This document shows positions 20,800 through 35,980 of a stretch of 64,000 nucleotides of DNA, piece after piece (the first letter of the stretch is position 1; every line of letters begins with the position of its first letter). A program made the translations under genes and the position numbers. Origin of the DNA: Siderastrea radians. Its lineage: Eukaryota > Cnidaria > Anthozoa > Scleractinia > Rhizangiidae. The notes under the pieces were generated by a model. The model did no database searches. It saw only the letters and a list, made by a program, of their open reading frames with translations, and was not told the origin of the DNA. The stretch lies in the NCBI GenBank assembly GCA_964017195.1, contig OZ024891.1:804694-868693 (forward strand), given 5' to 3'.

Positions 20800-23700
20800 C
20801 ACAGTTTGATATCCGTGAATATCAGCATTTTAAGAAGACGTGATTAAAAATTGATTATGCTTAGTTGTCATCTTGGATATTTGACTCCGTTCAAAATTTA
20901 ACTTAAACTTTGGTTATTCTTGTCTAGCTCTTTGTTATCCTTCATTGATTGAGTTGACTACATTATTCTACAGTCAATCAGGTGCCTCATTAATGAACTA
21001 GCAAATCTAAACCGCAAATAAAATATGAAAAAAATATGATCTTTGACTGTGCAGGTACAAAAAAAGTACTGATCATTAAGTGAAATTGTGCAGATAGCGA
21101 TTTCTTGTAATAATAATAGTGAGGCCCTGCAACATAGGCCTGATAGTTGTTGATAGTTAGCAACATATACGTGTTGCAATCCCTCTCAACAAACATTTAC
21201 GTTTTTAAGTTATAGCCTGCGGTCGTTGCTTATATTTGATAAGTGTTTGCTTGAATTTCTATTTAAAAAAGACTATCTATAACAATGCTGTATGGTCTTT
21301 AGAACGTAATACTGAGACGGACAAGGCACTCTGTTCCACTTAGAGCATTTTCTTTTTAGGTTTGCTGACCTCAAAACTATTGCATTCAGCTAACTTGTGT
21401 TTGTCAAAATTTCGTAAGGTTGCCTATTCTCTTCTTTTGAAATCAATCGCCTCCGCGTTCTGTGTTTAAATTGCTCTTTAATCTATTACTTCTTGATGAA
21501 AATAACAAAAGTATTATCACCACTTATTGCACAGATGACAGGCGGTGTCGTTTCGGTGTTTGCTAAAAGAAGCTTTAAGAAAAACAAAAGCAAAGGAGAC
21601 AATCAAATATAGCCAACGATTGTTGGTCTTTTAAATACGGCAACTCAAATAACGCAGGAGTTTTCCAAAATACATTTGGTGTACGGTGAACGTAACATGC
21701 CTTAAAAATTAACGTGTTGTATATTGGGTCAGTAAGTGAGCAACATACGTGATAGTCAAGGTTAAGACAACTAAGACATCACTGTTTTAAGGATTTCAGA
21801 TAAGATGAAGTCTATAAGGTAGAACGAGGGAACATGCATGTCCGTGTTTATGTATTTTGGACGGTAGTTATGGGAACCAAGTGTTACCTGTCCAGATAAT
21901 TTGTAGAAAGTTCCATTTTATTGATAACTTTCCGGACTGCGTCACAATTAAGGTGGCTCCATATAGCTTTTTTAGCGTGCGAGGAATGGGAACTAAATTG
22001 GCGCAAGCGCGTGCGAGGAGCGCGACAGTCCGACTCAGATGACATGTGCCAATCAACCTCCCAGGTGAACTTTCCAAAGTCTGATTGATGCATCTTTATG
22101 ACTTACCTTTTCAAAACCTGTCGAGCACATAGCAGTGAAATTATAAAATACCTTTAGTTTAATCGCTTTTGTAGCTGACAGTTGCAGTCCTACGTTTGTA
22201 AATATTTATTTTCGATTGCCATCTTTAAGTTCAAGCAACACAGAGTGGACTGAAAACGTTACACGAATTATTACACGTCTTCAACAATTTTGCATGAAGA
22301 ACTTCTTTCCGTCCTCAACTTGAAATACCAGTGCTGTCCAGGTCAGCTGTCGAGAATCTCTTGGCTGAGAAGCTTAAGTTTGTTTGGAGCCTAAGTGTAA
22401 GTAATTTTTTGGAAAAGCGCATTAGTTTTTTCCTTTCTATTAAACAAGCCGTCTATTTTCTGTCGGGAAAGTTGACTACGGCCGGTTCTTGCACGGTTTC
22501 AGCAAAATCTGAGTCGATTTGTGAATTTTATTGAGCACTGAATAGATTACACACTTGTAGCGAGGTAACAGTTGTCATTGAATTTTGATAGAGCTGAAAC
22601 TCAACTGGACACCTACTTTTATTTCAGTGTCTATTTATCAGTCACCAGTAACTTTTGCTGGACAGTGCTTTTGACAAACGTTTACTTGTGTTGACACGGT
22701 GCGACTTCAAAAACTTCAGTGGGCCAAAATAAAACAGAAAATTTAAAAAAATTCAGTTGTTCCTAAGCTCAAATACAATTTTTTTTCACGAAAAATTATG
22801 CCTAGAATGACGGCGTTCAGTGAACGAATAAAGGACGAGTATTGAGTTGACAGCTGGTCCCAAAACAGTCGGCGTTTCGCTGGCGTTCACTTCGTTTGTC
22901 CTGTTGACTTGTTGAACCTATCAAGCGGAAAAATAATGTGGTTTTTTCAAAACGTATAATTTCTTGAGGACATTTTTGTTCCCCTTCTCCAACATCTGCC
23001 TTTAAATGCAAATTGAAAGCTTATTTATATACTATTTGCTATTCCATGCAGTTATCTAACACACAAGTAGCCGCTAAGAACATAAACAAATCATTTGAAA
23101 CAACGCGGGTTTCGGCAGACAAAATATTGAGCTTACCAAAACGACACTGTTCTAAAAATTAACACGACCGCTTTAATTTTTTCTTGAAGATTGTTTGTAA
23201 CCAGTTAATGGTAAAATGAAACTGAAAGTGGTTTGATGATTCCGCGTTCTGGAAAAGGAAATTTATTTCTGGTGGCAATAATATTAAAAGTGGCGGCTTC
23301 GTTCAAGTTTTACATCACGGATCAGTATCATTTTCTTTTTTTGTTTGTTTCTTTATTTTTGCGAATGTTTTGGTCACATGGAGCCTTTACAGTAAAGGAA
23401 AGCAGTTGTCCAGAAAAATGTCTTTCTTCGGAAAGAAAAGCTGTTGATCAGAACTTGTCTACCGCTTCCCGCGTGCTGCCCACACTCGTCCTAACGCTCT
23501 TCCACGCAAAGGAATCACGAGCATGCGCAACCCCGTAACTTGAAGAATTTTTTTTTGGTAACCTCACGAAAAAAGGTGGGTTTTGAGGCATTTTCAAACG
23601 TTTATTGCGCGCGTTCCACTCGGTGAATGTTTTTTTTTAAATTGGAACATTTGTATGATTTTTGTGTTTTTCAGTCATAATAAAGAAAGAGCAATTTTTG

Positions 23701-26700
23701 TACATGCACTTCGGCACTAATCGTCAAAAACGAAAATTCACTATTCTGGCAAAACTTATGTACAAAATTTCTTACAGCTTTGCCCGCTGAGACTTCTCAG
23801 ACGGCAACAGCTTTACAACAAAAATAGCGAAAATTTACCGTGTAAAAACCAACAAATGACGTGAAGAAAACGGGTAAGCTTGAACAATGAGCCAAACAAC
23901 TATGTCAGTGGTTGCCATGGAGACTACCCAGACCCAAAAATTGTGACTTTTTCCAAAAGTATAAAGTCTAGGCTAGTTGCTTTTGTAACTTTTCCCTAGA
24001 GAAATGTGGATCACTGTCCTGAAAATCATCAAAAAAGTTACGTATATTTGTCTCTTGAAACTGATGAGAAACTGCATGGAGCCACCTTAAAGAGAATATT
24101 CTAAAATTGGACCCGTAACCACAAAGTGTGGGCTCGTCAATAAAACGAATAACCGTTAACAGAACATGGAACGCGATCCTAGGTTTGAACATTATGACTG
24201 TCCTTAAATTTGTGATACCAAAACAAAAAGCAGACGGGGATGATTAAAGACATTTTTTAATCATGGTAGTGAAGGATGTCTCGCCGGTATTGCGAAGTGA
24301 TGAATGTTCTGTGGCTGTTGTATCGGGAATGAGAAGATGATGAAGCAAAAACGTTTTTGTGTGACGCACATGACCATATCAACTTCCGCAAATGCGTCCC
24401 TTGCGTTTAACCATTAAGTGTTCAACACTAAGAGCGTGGCACCGTAAACTGGCGGTTGACTCTTTCTCTATCGAAAATAGTCAAGAGCGAAACAAGACAT
24501 GTTTCGAACGCTGACCCGGCATTTTTTACTCAGAAGAAGGTTATAATGGAAGCCACCGAATTTTTCTTTTCTTCCTTTCTTTCTTCGGTTTTTTGTTTTT
24601 TGCAACGGAAATGAGGTTTAGTTGGGGTTTTAGTTTTCTAAATGTCTTCATCCATTCGCATTGACAATTGGTGGTATTATTTGCGCGATCCTCTTCGCCA
24701 ATTTGTCGCTAGTGTGACCCCAATCTGATATAAGTGTCTTCCCTCGCCTCATCACCAATCACAAACCACAAACCGCACAGTACTGCCTCTGGCCCCTGGG
24801 AAACCATGCAATATGTCAGGAATACACACTAGAATTTTCCGGTTTGTTCGCATACTTTCATTTTAATTCTAAATGATCTGCACATTTCCAAGTCGATACC
24901 TTTTGTAGTAGAGTCTCGTATGTCTAACAGACAGGTCCTAACAAAGTAGCAATAGTGGGTATGACTTTCCGCTCGGTATGCTAATTTAAGCTATAGTTTG
25001 TTTATAACATATACGTCGCAATGAACGAAATAACTGTTAGTCTATTTGGCCACTGCCTTTGTGGAGATAGAGTGCCTACTGTTTACTAAACAAGAGAAAC
25101 GTTTATATAATATATATTAAAGGATTATTTAGGATAAGGTTTAAATGAACACATATCTTTAAATCTATTCGTATACTGGTGGGATATCGATCAATGCATA
25201 AACTGACCTACACAAGTTTAACATTCATTCAATATAAATGTGCTTTAGTCTCTGTTTTGATTACGTACGTGCTAATAGCACATACCAGTGGTGACATCAA
25301 AGAAATGGATCACTGAAATTATTTTCCGGGCCGACCTTTCCTTTAACATATATATATTTTCATTCCCTTGGCACGTGCATGTATGGCCTTTTACGCATCT
25401 CAGTACTCTTCTTTTTAAGGATTTTGCAGCAATTTCACCTGAAAAGTACATCATCGATGTACATGCAAAGGAATGAATGATTTTATTTTTATGAATAATT
25501 GTTCGACGGAATCATTGCAGTTCGAGGTTTACAAGTCAAAAATAAATGTCCTCTGCTTCTTTTTCGAAAATCACTATCAAAAGAAAGCTGTCATTGCTGA
25601 ACAATGCAAGTATCATATTTTATCAGATACACAACAGACATACGCTTGAATGAAGAAACAATATTGCAAATGGAACGTGTATCATAGATAATCAACAGGC
25701 AGGAAGGCGACCATTTGACTTTTCTTACACAAAAGCTAGGATAACTGCGCCAGCGTACGAACTACCGGCCTTCAAAAGTGAGGCCATTAGATCGAAAGTC
25801 AGCCGCTATAACTGTCAGCCTTTGCATCCGCCTGAAAAAAGCTATTTTTTAGAAACGAAGAAATTATGAAGATTGTGAAAAATCTTTAACATTTGCTCAG
25901 TGTTAATTCTAAAGTCCCTGACAGTTGATTTCTCAAATGGAATGGCGAAGCAACCGGTGCCCCTACTAATGAATGGCATGTTTCATTTTCTAGTCATTCA
26001 ATTGGCTAAGTAGTCGAAAGCTTTTGGATTTGAAATCTCACTTCATTTCGTATGGAAAGTCAGTGTGTGCTTATAAATTGTCGTTTTCTTTGTACTGTCA
26101 ATACCAACTGGATGTAACTACTTCCAAAGTCAATCAATAAATGTGGTTCTCAGTTTCGAGTCTGTGCATGAAATCATAAAGTATGACCATTCATTCTTGA
26201 GAGCTGCCGAGCGGTACTTTTCTGTGGTGGTTTTCGTTTCACTTGTCAATATCTCATCTTACATCGATCCTAGGAGTTCTTGGAAATAAAGGGGTTAGTA
26301 CACCCATAGACAAATATTTGTTATCTAAACTATTATGCCTTACTACACGAAAACAGCAATAGAAGTTAAAAGAGTTATTATAATATAGGCCTTCCACAAT
26401 AAGTTGTTTTGACCTCACATTTGTTGTCGAAATAATGTCAACAGGTGTGTATGATCATTGATTAGTAGTTGGTTTAAAACTCGGTCAATATCAGAACTTA
26501 TAAACAGATCTCTTTTCGATGTAAACTTTCTTTTTCTGCTAAGAATAAGTGCAAAGCAGCGTAAGAAAACACTGTAACTGAGGAAGTTAGCGCCTTCTTT
26601 TCGCATCAAAGCGCAAAATATTTGCCAGCTGCTTTCCGCTGTTAAAAATTAGAGTTAGCTCGCTTTAAGACGTGCATTCTATTCGCTCTATTATTTGTTC

Positions 26701-29700
26701 AATAATTTATAAGACGATAAGCAAATAAAAAAGGAATAACCTACCTTTACGGTTTTATCAACGGTGTAAATTGCGCCTTCATAATAATTCAATCAAATTT
26801 CTTGAAATCTTGGGTAAAATTGACTGCATTCTTCTACTCACGCAAACGCTAAACGGAATTTATAATCGCATACCAATATCCGTGCGTCATTTCAATCAAT
26901 TAGCGTGGTAACATAAAGTTCTTTCTTTTTACGTCAGTTAAAACTCAACTCTGTTAAGGTTTAATACAATTTTTAGTCTTATAGCAAGTCAGAGAGAGTT
27001 TCATAGTTTGATCAATGGCTACACAGGTTGATCATTGTATGCCTAATCTCCATCAGGGCTTTTTTTTATACCTAATCGTTGATGCGTATTATGAATATTC
27101 TGTGCTACTTTAAAATACAAAAAACCGTGTTTCAACGGATATCAAAATTTCAGAGTGACAAATATGAGGATAAAGGAAAATCCAATTTAGCAAAATCACC
27201 AAAAGCGTGTATTTCCACCGGATTTTCATCCATGATTTTGTATTATGCTCACTCGTTATGCATCATCACCTTTTGATTAGGTTTTATTTATTGATTAACT
27301 TATGTTTTGAGAATTTTAGACTTTTAACTTGCAGTGTCTAAGGAAACTACGAGGCTCGATCCACCGAACGTCAGACTGTCCACTTCTGTACGGCGTTTCT
27401 GACCGTACTTCCGGTGTTTTTTCCGTCTCCTTGTTACTGCCACCCGCTGTATTAGAACTTTGCTCTCCATGGGTGGTAGGATAACGTATCGTGTTTTGTG
27501 TGGTTTATATTAAAATATAGTGCGATTAAAAAGCCATGAGTCTCTGTAACAGTTGTAAATGTATTTTTGTAAATGCAGAAGGAACCGCATTCCTGCCGTG
27601 CTCTGTTTCGTAACAATCGAATTGCTAAGCAACAAGCGAACTGCATGTTATATTCCACTTTACAGTATCGATCAGAGGCTGCGCACATTACGATTGGCTA
27701 AAACAACAAACTTTACCAGAGTATATAACACAAATAAGTGTGTTTATTATTTTGGAGGTGTCTAAAAAATCACGTTGTCAGAGAGCGTTTTTGGTGCAAT
27801 AAATAAGCCGCAAGCGAAGGTTAGAAGCTCAAATTTTGTTAGGGAATTAAAGGTTTCTACAGAAAGATTTGCAGTCAGGCAGTGAGAGAGGCAATTGAAT
27901 TTTCTTCAATAAAAGTAAGCAAAACTCCGTTCGTTCCATAAAAACGTCCCGGCCACATAAGTATCCGTTATTAGATTGACCAAAAACGTGGCAAAATATT
28001 TTCCTCCAAATAAGCTTTTAAGACATGTTCTTTTCAATTTTTGATTTACCTTAAAATCTATATCATAAAGCATACAAAGGAGGCAAAACCATATATTGTA
28101 CCGTCATTAAACACTTCGGATGTTAGAACACCATGTATGGAAAGCATTCGACGGTTTATTTTGTGTGTTGAATAATAACAGTGAAAGGCAGAAAACCGTG
28201 AAAATGCTTAAACTGTTCTCAAAGTTTCAATAAGATGCATCGAAGCATCCGATCTTATCCAAGTACTGCGAAAGATGCTTATTCTTTCCCGACAAAAATG
28301 AGAAGATTTTAATTGAAAACAAAATTTGTTTCTAAAGAAAAGCAACGCGATCATAATCAAATAGCACAATACTTTAATTGCTTTTGTTCTTAAAACTTTT
28401 GTTTGCAGTTAAAATCAATTGGGGCGGTAGGCAAGCACGAAACAAGGCATTTAGATCGAACTCAGGATATGTCGCGTAAACGTTAAACTGATTGTGTTTA
28501 CTGAAGTCATGCATTAAATCTGCATTACAGTCTGTATTAAGATTCTACACTACATTCAGCGTAAACGTGACTGAAATGATATATGCGTGACTAGGTCACC
28601 AAAGAGATTTCCATGTAAAATTCAACTAACAGCCGACCTAAAGACCCCAGTTTGGGAAAGAATTTTGAGTTTAAGTTCTGAAACAGTTCCACTCCCCCCC
28701 CTCCCACGCCACCCCCCTCCCCAAATTTGGTTCTTACCCTCAACCTTACCAAGAAGGTCCTTATCCGCCAAGCTTAATTCAAACTTAATATTGAAACATT
28801 TGATATCTTCTGTAATCATTTCAGGAGGATTTAATGACGTAAACACCTTATTCATACAGGAGGGGAAAGCCTTAATTCGTCAACTTAGAAATCGAAAGTG
28901 TTAGACAATATCCGCCATACTTTCAGTTCTAACTTTACCTGAAAGTTAACTGGAAAACATTTTTATTTGTCATGGTATTGCTCATGAAATTTGATGTCTC
29001 GATGGCAATCATGGTTTGACCGATGGGCTTGCTTCGGCATCAGCCTGCTTCGGCATCGTGCTCTGTTACATACAACAGTTCCATGTTGACGTAGATTTCC
29101 GGCTCGATCACAACACGTGCGCCATGTTTCCACGGAGCAGGTTGAATTTTCGCCCTCGCTTGAGTGTTAAGTGAGTGAGTTTGCGTAGGCTCGAAATTGC
29201 ATCAGTGCCATAACGAGCTCTTGATAAAGGACAATTTGATCAAAGTGAAATTTAAAACCATGAAGCCAATCTTTGCATCGTAACACTTTATCAGTGGGAA
29301 AACGGTGTAAAAGGTTTGGAAACTTAGCCATTCTTGGTTTAAATACGTAAAAAGTTTGAAATATCTTTACTACTACCATCTGATCTACTTCAGAAACAGC
29401 GAGAAATGATGTCATAATTTTTGCTTTAGAAAATAAACTAAACAAAGTGAAGTATTTATTGAAAACGTGGCCATATGCATCTTCGACACTTACTCACACC
29501 TACGCATTATTTAACCACGACTTAGGAATGAATTTAAAGACCTCTTAGGGTTAAAAAAAATTAAAACTTAAAAAAAAAATTCTTCAAATCCCATTTAGAG
29601 AAACTAAAAAATGGGGCAGTTCAACGTGCACGTCTTGATTATTGCCTTTCATTTGAATGTCACACGTTAGGGGGACAGCCACACCAGCTCATTGAATGCT

Positions 29701-29841
29701 TGGAAGTATAAACATGCATAGCCAGTGCCTAGAAAGGTCGAGAACACTAAGGACGCTAATAAGTTTACACAGGTGATCCTGTGGAAAATAAATTTGTATA
29801 GAAAAAGATATAAATCAAACTTTACGTAACGGGAAACGGAG
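20800..29841. other. Gene-poor sequence, no feature recognised
   Basis: About 9 kb upstream of the serine-rich gene. I see only short chance frames, A/T runs and scattered simple sequence. It could hold small exons, regulatory DNA or old repeats that I cannot recognise by eye. Confidence 0.45.
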
Positions 29842-30017
29842 GCCTGCAATGCAGGCGTTTTCTGAGAGCGCGCGCGAATGCGTCCTACGCCCACCCCCTT
29901 AGTCGCACTTTCTACTCTCCCCAATCTTCCTCTGCTTTTAATTTCCAAGATGGCTGCTGCACATTTCACTTATACCGAGCGTTTGCTCGCCCAATAAATA
30001 CGCCTGCACTGTAGGCA
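29842..30017. mobile_element. Probable MITE with 16-bp inverted ends
   Basis: GCCTGCAATGCAGGCG at the left end matches the complement of CGCCTGCACTGTAGGC at the right with two mismatches. The interior carries a GC-rich block with CGCGCGCG and an AAGATGGCTGC word resembling a YY1 site. Confidence 0.5.
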
Positions 30018-33000
30018 GTTTGTAGCTCACAATATCTGAGACTCGTCCAACCGGAACACCTGTGCAGGCATTTATGACATATTTTTTTCTGTATAAATGA
30101 TTAGCCTCACAGTAACTAATGTATACCAAGATGATAGTATGTGTAAAGATATGTTAATTTAGTTTTTATATACCAAGTGCAAGGTCAAGTTCGCGTTAGT
30201 ACTGTCTGTGGGTTTCATGTGGCTTTTTTTTGGTCTAGGCAAGCCGCACAGGCGCGGAACCAGGCGGTGTTGCTTTTGAGCTGAGTTGTCAAAAATAAGG
30301 GATATAGCTTGACCATGCATTTTCATCTGAATTAGGTATGTGCTGGGCGCTCGTCTGAAAAAGGTTGTAGACTTTTTAGCTGTTTTTGCTTAGAAAGCAG
30401 AAAATATTTTAAAATAAGTCTGAAATAAGGAATGAAACGCTCCCCCCTCCCCTCTTCCGCCACTTTTGAACCAAAATTCAGAGAGGCACTCTGCGGGAAC
30501 TGAAGCGAAAAGAAACTCAGCCTCAAAAAAATCATCCTTACTAACTGCAAGAGCGGATCCAGAAATTTTCAGTAGAAAGGCTCCAAATGGCAAGTTGTAC
30601 TTGATACTTCAAAAGCTAAAGAATGTTAGCTCCTGGCAAACTTAGTTTACACTGTTTCCTCTCTTTTTGTTCTTTTTTTCAGTGCAAGGATGGAGAAGGG
30701 GAAGGGGCCAGGAATCCCTCAGCTGCCCCTGCATATCAAACTTTGCCTATTGTTATGGTTTAAATTTTTTAAGACAATAAGCCTTTTGTTGCTTGTCCGT
30801 AGGGATTTTTCCGTCCTGTTTCGCGAAATTATAATCGGGTCAAATCGGATTCAGTCGGCAACTTGTCCCTGATGACAATTTTTTCCCAACGGTAGCCTAC
30901 TTGGGAAAACAAAGACAAACTAACTGGGGGTGGGCCAGTAAATTTCAAGAGTACGTCAACAGGTTTGACTAAGCTTTTGTCATACCGCGCGCGCATGTTT
31001 CGGCCTAACCCAGCCTAACTGGAGCCTAACTGTACTTTACTTTTATTTTAGTCGTCAAGTAAGTATTATTTTTTAGCTCATCTTTTAGCGAGCAAGCGGC
31101 GATGAGTAGCTGCTGGAAGCGATGAGAACGGGGCGGCTGCTACGTATTATCTCAGTTTAATATGCTTTATACGCTATGCTACTTTGAAAATGACAGTCTG
31201 TTTAAAAATTCGTACATGGCTTAACAATTACTTAACCAATTGCGCCTACGATCTACGAAAACGATAAACGAAAACAGAACTGTTGTCGATCGGCAAGAAG
31301 GCAAGTTTGTCTTTTGCACCTTTTCACGTTTAAATGATTTCGCTTTGCGCCAATTGTTCCACTGCTAAAAACAACTCATTAAAAAAAAAGAAATGAAAGG
31401 AAAAAAATACAATGAAGACACACCGCTTGATGCCGAGAGTGCGTGAAAAGGCGGGTTTACTTAAACTATTGCTAGGCCTCGCGTTTTTGTTTTTTGGTCT
31501 CTTGAAGCAAGTAAACATCGCCGTTGAAGGCAAACAAAAGGTGCGATTTTCGCACCTTTTTCCGTTTCAGTGATTTTATTCTCCGGTTGGCCAAAAATTC
31601 TCAAACAAAAATCTTTATCGTCGCATTCAGTGAATGAAAAAAAAAATGACTGTGACTGGTTTGGAATTGCCTGCGCAAGCCGTCGTTTTTTCCCCCTTTT
31701 TTCGTGACGACTCCCTACCTCGCGCGCGCTCACGTTTGTCGCAGATTTGGTTTTATTCTTGTCAAGTGCACGCGTCTCTAGAGCCATTTACCCCATTAGC
31801 ATAACTAGTACTCATGACAACAAGAAAACAATGGTGTCAACTAAGCGCGAATTTCAAAGACGCTCAGCTGCGCTCAAAACATGTTATAGGCCGGTAACTT
31901 TTTTATATAAGCAATTCACAGAACAAGCTGAATAAAGGTCTTCATTAGAACTTCATTCATACTTCAGACCTGACAAAGGTTAAGCGGCACGCGCTTCTAC
32001 ATGGAAAGTAAAGTTTTTGTCAATTAATGGTTTGTTGACGATTAAGAGACAAAGACGAGAAAACAATACACAACTGGCCCTGAAAGCGTTCAAGTTATGA
32101 ATACTTTAGTGGAGCTAATGCACTGAAAGTGTTTCGTAACTAAATTCCCCAAGAACCCTGTTACAAATTCTTAGATTGACTAATTATGATATGTTTGCGA
32201 AGAGATCGTTTCAACTTAAAATCGATTAGTTCAGTGAATTGGGGGAGTAACAGCAATAATAGCACAACAATTGTGTTTTTAAATAACACGAAAGACGCTT
32301 TTGTTTTCTTATGCCTTTAAGACATTCAATAATTTTTTCATGACAATTTAACCCTTCCAACAGTTTACTTATATTTCGAACATAATTGATAGTGGCGGTA
32401 ACTACGGCAGTTCTTCGCTGCAGGTAGGCTATCTTCCCCGCAGCGGGTTTGGCTATCAGCTGGCCAAAAAAAAGGTTGATTACTTCGCTTCACTTTTGAG
32501 TTTCTTTTCCGAAGACTGGGTTTTGCTTGTAGTTGTTTTGCGCTTTTCCATTTAGTATTTTAAAATACAAACCCTAGCCCTTTTAGCGTGCTTCTGAACG
32601 TTGACATTCGCCGGTTTGCGCGAAGAAAGAAATAATTTCTACAGCCCGCGCTTCATGTAACAAAGTTTCCCTTCCGTACCCCTGGTAAAATTGTCGTTGT
32701 TCTGAGCGACATTTCCCTTACCGCACCCCGACAAGGGTGATATTGTCAACATCTGATCGTCAACGAAGATTTTGAATCTCGCGCTCGGAAATTGGTTAAG
32801 CGTCGGTTCTTTCAAACCTTTGTTCTAGAAACAATAGAGCCTCAAAGCTGCAAACAATTAAAATGCCCATAAAAGGAAGGTAATCCAGTGCCATTGTCTA
32901 CCAAAAATAAACAAATCTGAGAATTGGTAGAACGTTTAGATAATGTGGCAAATTTTCCTGTCACCCGCAAAATAGGGAAGTACTGCAAGGTATACATAGG

Positions 33001-35295
33001 TTTCCCTTAAAAGTAGTGTAACAAACAAAAAATAAACAGTCACTCCAGCGAAGAGCATCGATTGAATGACCTTGACAAGCCATCGTGTACTGAAGCAAGT
33101 ATACAGGAACGTCTACAAAAAAAGGAAAGCGACGCTGTGAAAATATTAACAAACGAAGCAGGTGGTTTTTCAACTTTTTAAAACACAGTAGCTTCGATTT
33201 TCTACAACTTCTAAACAGACTATATATAAACCGTCTTTTTCCAGACACTGTGGCTTTAGTTAGCTTTAGTTTCCTTAAACCACTCGCATATTCATCTAGA
33301 GTCGAGTACACAAAAATACGCATCTAAACCAGTAATGTTGCTCGACAAGCCAATTTCTGAAACTAACTACGTTGGATTGTAGACTTATGCGGCATGCGTC
33401 GACCTACATACTTTGCATAATTAATATGAGTAAAGCATAGGTATAAAATTACACACTGACATCTGTCACAGGCTGGAGACGAAATTGACAGACGGCTTTC
33501 TGACTAGATAAGTTAGAGGCCGATTACATGGCAAATTTCAGCCCGGGCTGAATTTTCAACGCGGCTTCCTGAACAAATCTTCTTAAATAGACGTTTGCGA
33601 TTACATGAAGATGAAATCGGCCCCTTAGTCCTTTTTAGTTACGGGGAATCGTAAAGGTATTAGTAACATAAATACAGCATCTGCATCTTAACAATTCTAG
33701 GAAAATGGTCCTCAAGATTCAAATACTATTTTTATAAACGAAACTTTTTCAGGGGGCTGGGGCTAATGTTATCATTTTTTTGTTGACCATTCAAACCTAG
33801 AAATGTTTCTGATAACGTCTTACTTTTTTGTCCTTAATTTTGAAACCGAAGAGTAGTGTATTAAGTCCCGCACTCTTACACCCAATATTGTGTAAATATA
33901 GATTATAGAAAGTGCAGAGTACGGAGTTTTGTTCACGAGTTGTGAAACTCAAGTGAATGAAAACTTTAGCAAATTCTTAGCCTTTTCTAAGGATTTCATT
34001 CCTTTTCATTCTCAACATTATCATAAAATGCTGCTAAAAGAGGACATACCGCATTCATGACATCCTTTTAGCAGAATTTAAGATTGAAAATTCTAAAATC
34101 TGTTTTCATTTTTTTGTTTTGCAAAGGCAGCTGTGATACTAAATCTTTTTTACTGACATGTGGAACGCTAGCAAGTTACCTTCACGTGCCAAAAACTTTG
34201 GTGCCATAACAGAATGACAACGTGTGTAGCACTCAGCAATGCAACTTCCCTTTAACCGCCACCTGCAGCTACCACAGTTGAAAATGTACCATAACAAATT
34301 TAGAACGACTCTGTGAACAACTAAAACCAGTGAACATTTATAACGGAAGACGTGAATTCACTTTAACGAGGAAGATGCGGCTTGTTAACTTATTGTACGC
34401 CTTCTGTTTAAATCTTTTTACCGAAGTTTTGTATTCCTGGGTAATAATTGCAACATAAGGAATACTCAGTGCGCTTTGTCGAGGTGTGCAGTCTAAGGAT
34501 TTATTCTAATTGTTCTACAAAAACAGACCCAAAGCAGAAAAGAATTTTAACTTACCAGACTTAAGGACAGGATGAAGTTTCAAAATTTACATCTATCCAG
34601 CCAAAAGTGTGGTCTAGTAATTTATGCTGGGAAATGCGACTCATGCTGGCGATTTATTTGTTGACTTTTACATTAACGTCATGAAAACGGAAGAGTTCGG
34701 ATAGGCTGCATAATGTGGGAAAAAAATCAACGGTGGAAGTAAACCCCCTTGACAAGTTAATAATTATTACCACGTGTGTCACCAAATTATTGTTTGATAA
34801 TGATTCATTAGTGGAACTGTGTCACTTTCGTCCCGTCCAAATTTAAAGTTTCATAAATGGCTGAATGACGGACCAGTTTCCTCCAGGTGGTGATCCCACA
34901 AGTTAGAATGTTTTAAAAATATTCCTGTCTCTTCCTCGTCCGGCAATTCTAATATGTAAATTTTGTCAACTTCGTTTCCAGGGCCCTTTCTCTGTTTTCT
35001 TCGAGAAAGGAGCGTGGGAACGAAGTTTTATTTTTGTGTGCCTTCCATTTTCGCTTGGGTTTTGTTTTTGTTTTTGTCTGTCACTGTTTGGATACCTTTT
35101 TTTTTTGGAAAAATTTGATATCTGCATTATTGACTCAACATCTTGAAACTTGCAACAAACATTGTTGCACTTAATGGTAAAGGTGCTCACTTTGAATGCA
35201 CATTTTATCTTGAGAGAAAGGGCAAAACTGCTTTATATCTCTTATAAAATTGGAGTCAAAAATATCCCTCAGGATCCTAAGTGAGAGGAGGGTCT
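30018..35295. other. Gene-poor sequence
   Basis: No gene is recognised. The 120-residue frame at 32961-33323 (minus) has no domain and is treated as chance. A small MITE lies at 33514-33627. Confidence 0.45.
33514..33627. mobile_element. Possible small MITE
   Basis: GAGGCCGATTACAT on the left and the complement of ATGAAATCGGCCCC on the right form short inverted ends about 110 bp apart. No transposase is present. Confidence 0.4.
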
Positions 35296-35823
35296 TTGGA
35301 GACCTAGGGCCCCCGTATCATTAGATACAGCTAAAAAAGATTTATGATTCCCTCATCCAGCCACATTTTGATTATTGCTGCACAGTCTGGGATGGCATAA
35401 ATAATCAATTAACTGAAAAGCTTCAGAAACTACAAAATCGTGCTGCCAGGGTCATATCAAAAATCTAGCTATGAAGTTAGTTCATCTCCTCTTCTGGACG
35501 CACTTGGGTGGGAACAGTTGGTCTCCAACCGACAAAAGCACAAGGCCATCACGGTTTTCAAGTCTTTACAAAATCTCACTCCTGTTTATCTCCACAATAT
35601 GTTTTACACTATCAATACTCATTATGGCTTAAGAAACTCGACAAACAAACTTATATTACCTAAGCTTAGAACAGAGTACCTGAAGTGCAGCTTCTCTTAT
35701 AGTGGTGCTGCTTTATGGAATTCTCTGCCACAGGCTTTTAGAGAATGTAACTCCCTGGGGGTTTTCAAAAAGAAGGCGAAAGCTTACTTTTCTTCTTTAG
35801 GTTCCCACACGGCAATCATGTAA
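35296..35823 (+). pseudogene. CR1/L2-type LINE reverse transcriptase, C-terminal fragment
   Basis: The reading LDTAKKIYDSLIQPHFDYCC, then VWDGINNQL and KLQKLQNRAARVI, is the conserved end of CR1/L2/Jockey-type LINE proteins. A one-base shift near 35460 moves the rest into the next frame, where LLDALGWEQL, AALWNSLPQAFRE and the typical ending SHTAIM follow. The polymerase and endonuclease parts are missing, so this is a 5'-truncated dead copy. A second copy of the same protein end is at 58990-59345 on the other strand. Confidence 0.8.
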
Positions 35824-35907
35824 ATCAGTTGATTTTTGTAGCCGTATAATATTAGGATATTTTTTATAATAGTTTTTTAGCATATTTTTACTGATGAATT
35901 TCCGTGT

Positions 35908-35908
35908 A

Positions 35909-35979
<71 letters not shown>
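35908..35979. repeat. Microsatellite tail (AAAT)n then (AAT)n
   Basis: A run of AAATA units followed by AAT units directly downstream of the LINE fragment, in the position of a LINE 3' tail. Confidence 0.85.

Positions 35980-35980
<1 letters not shown>

Noticed and set aside
32961..33323. 120-residue minus-strand frame
   Set aside because: No domain, no splice context, atypical composition; likely chance.
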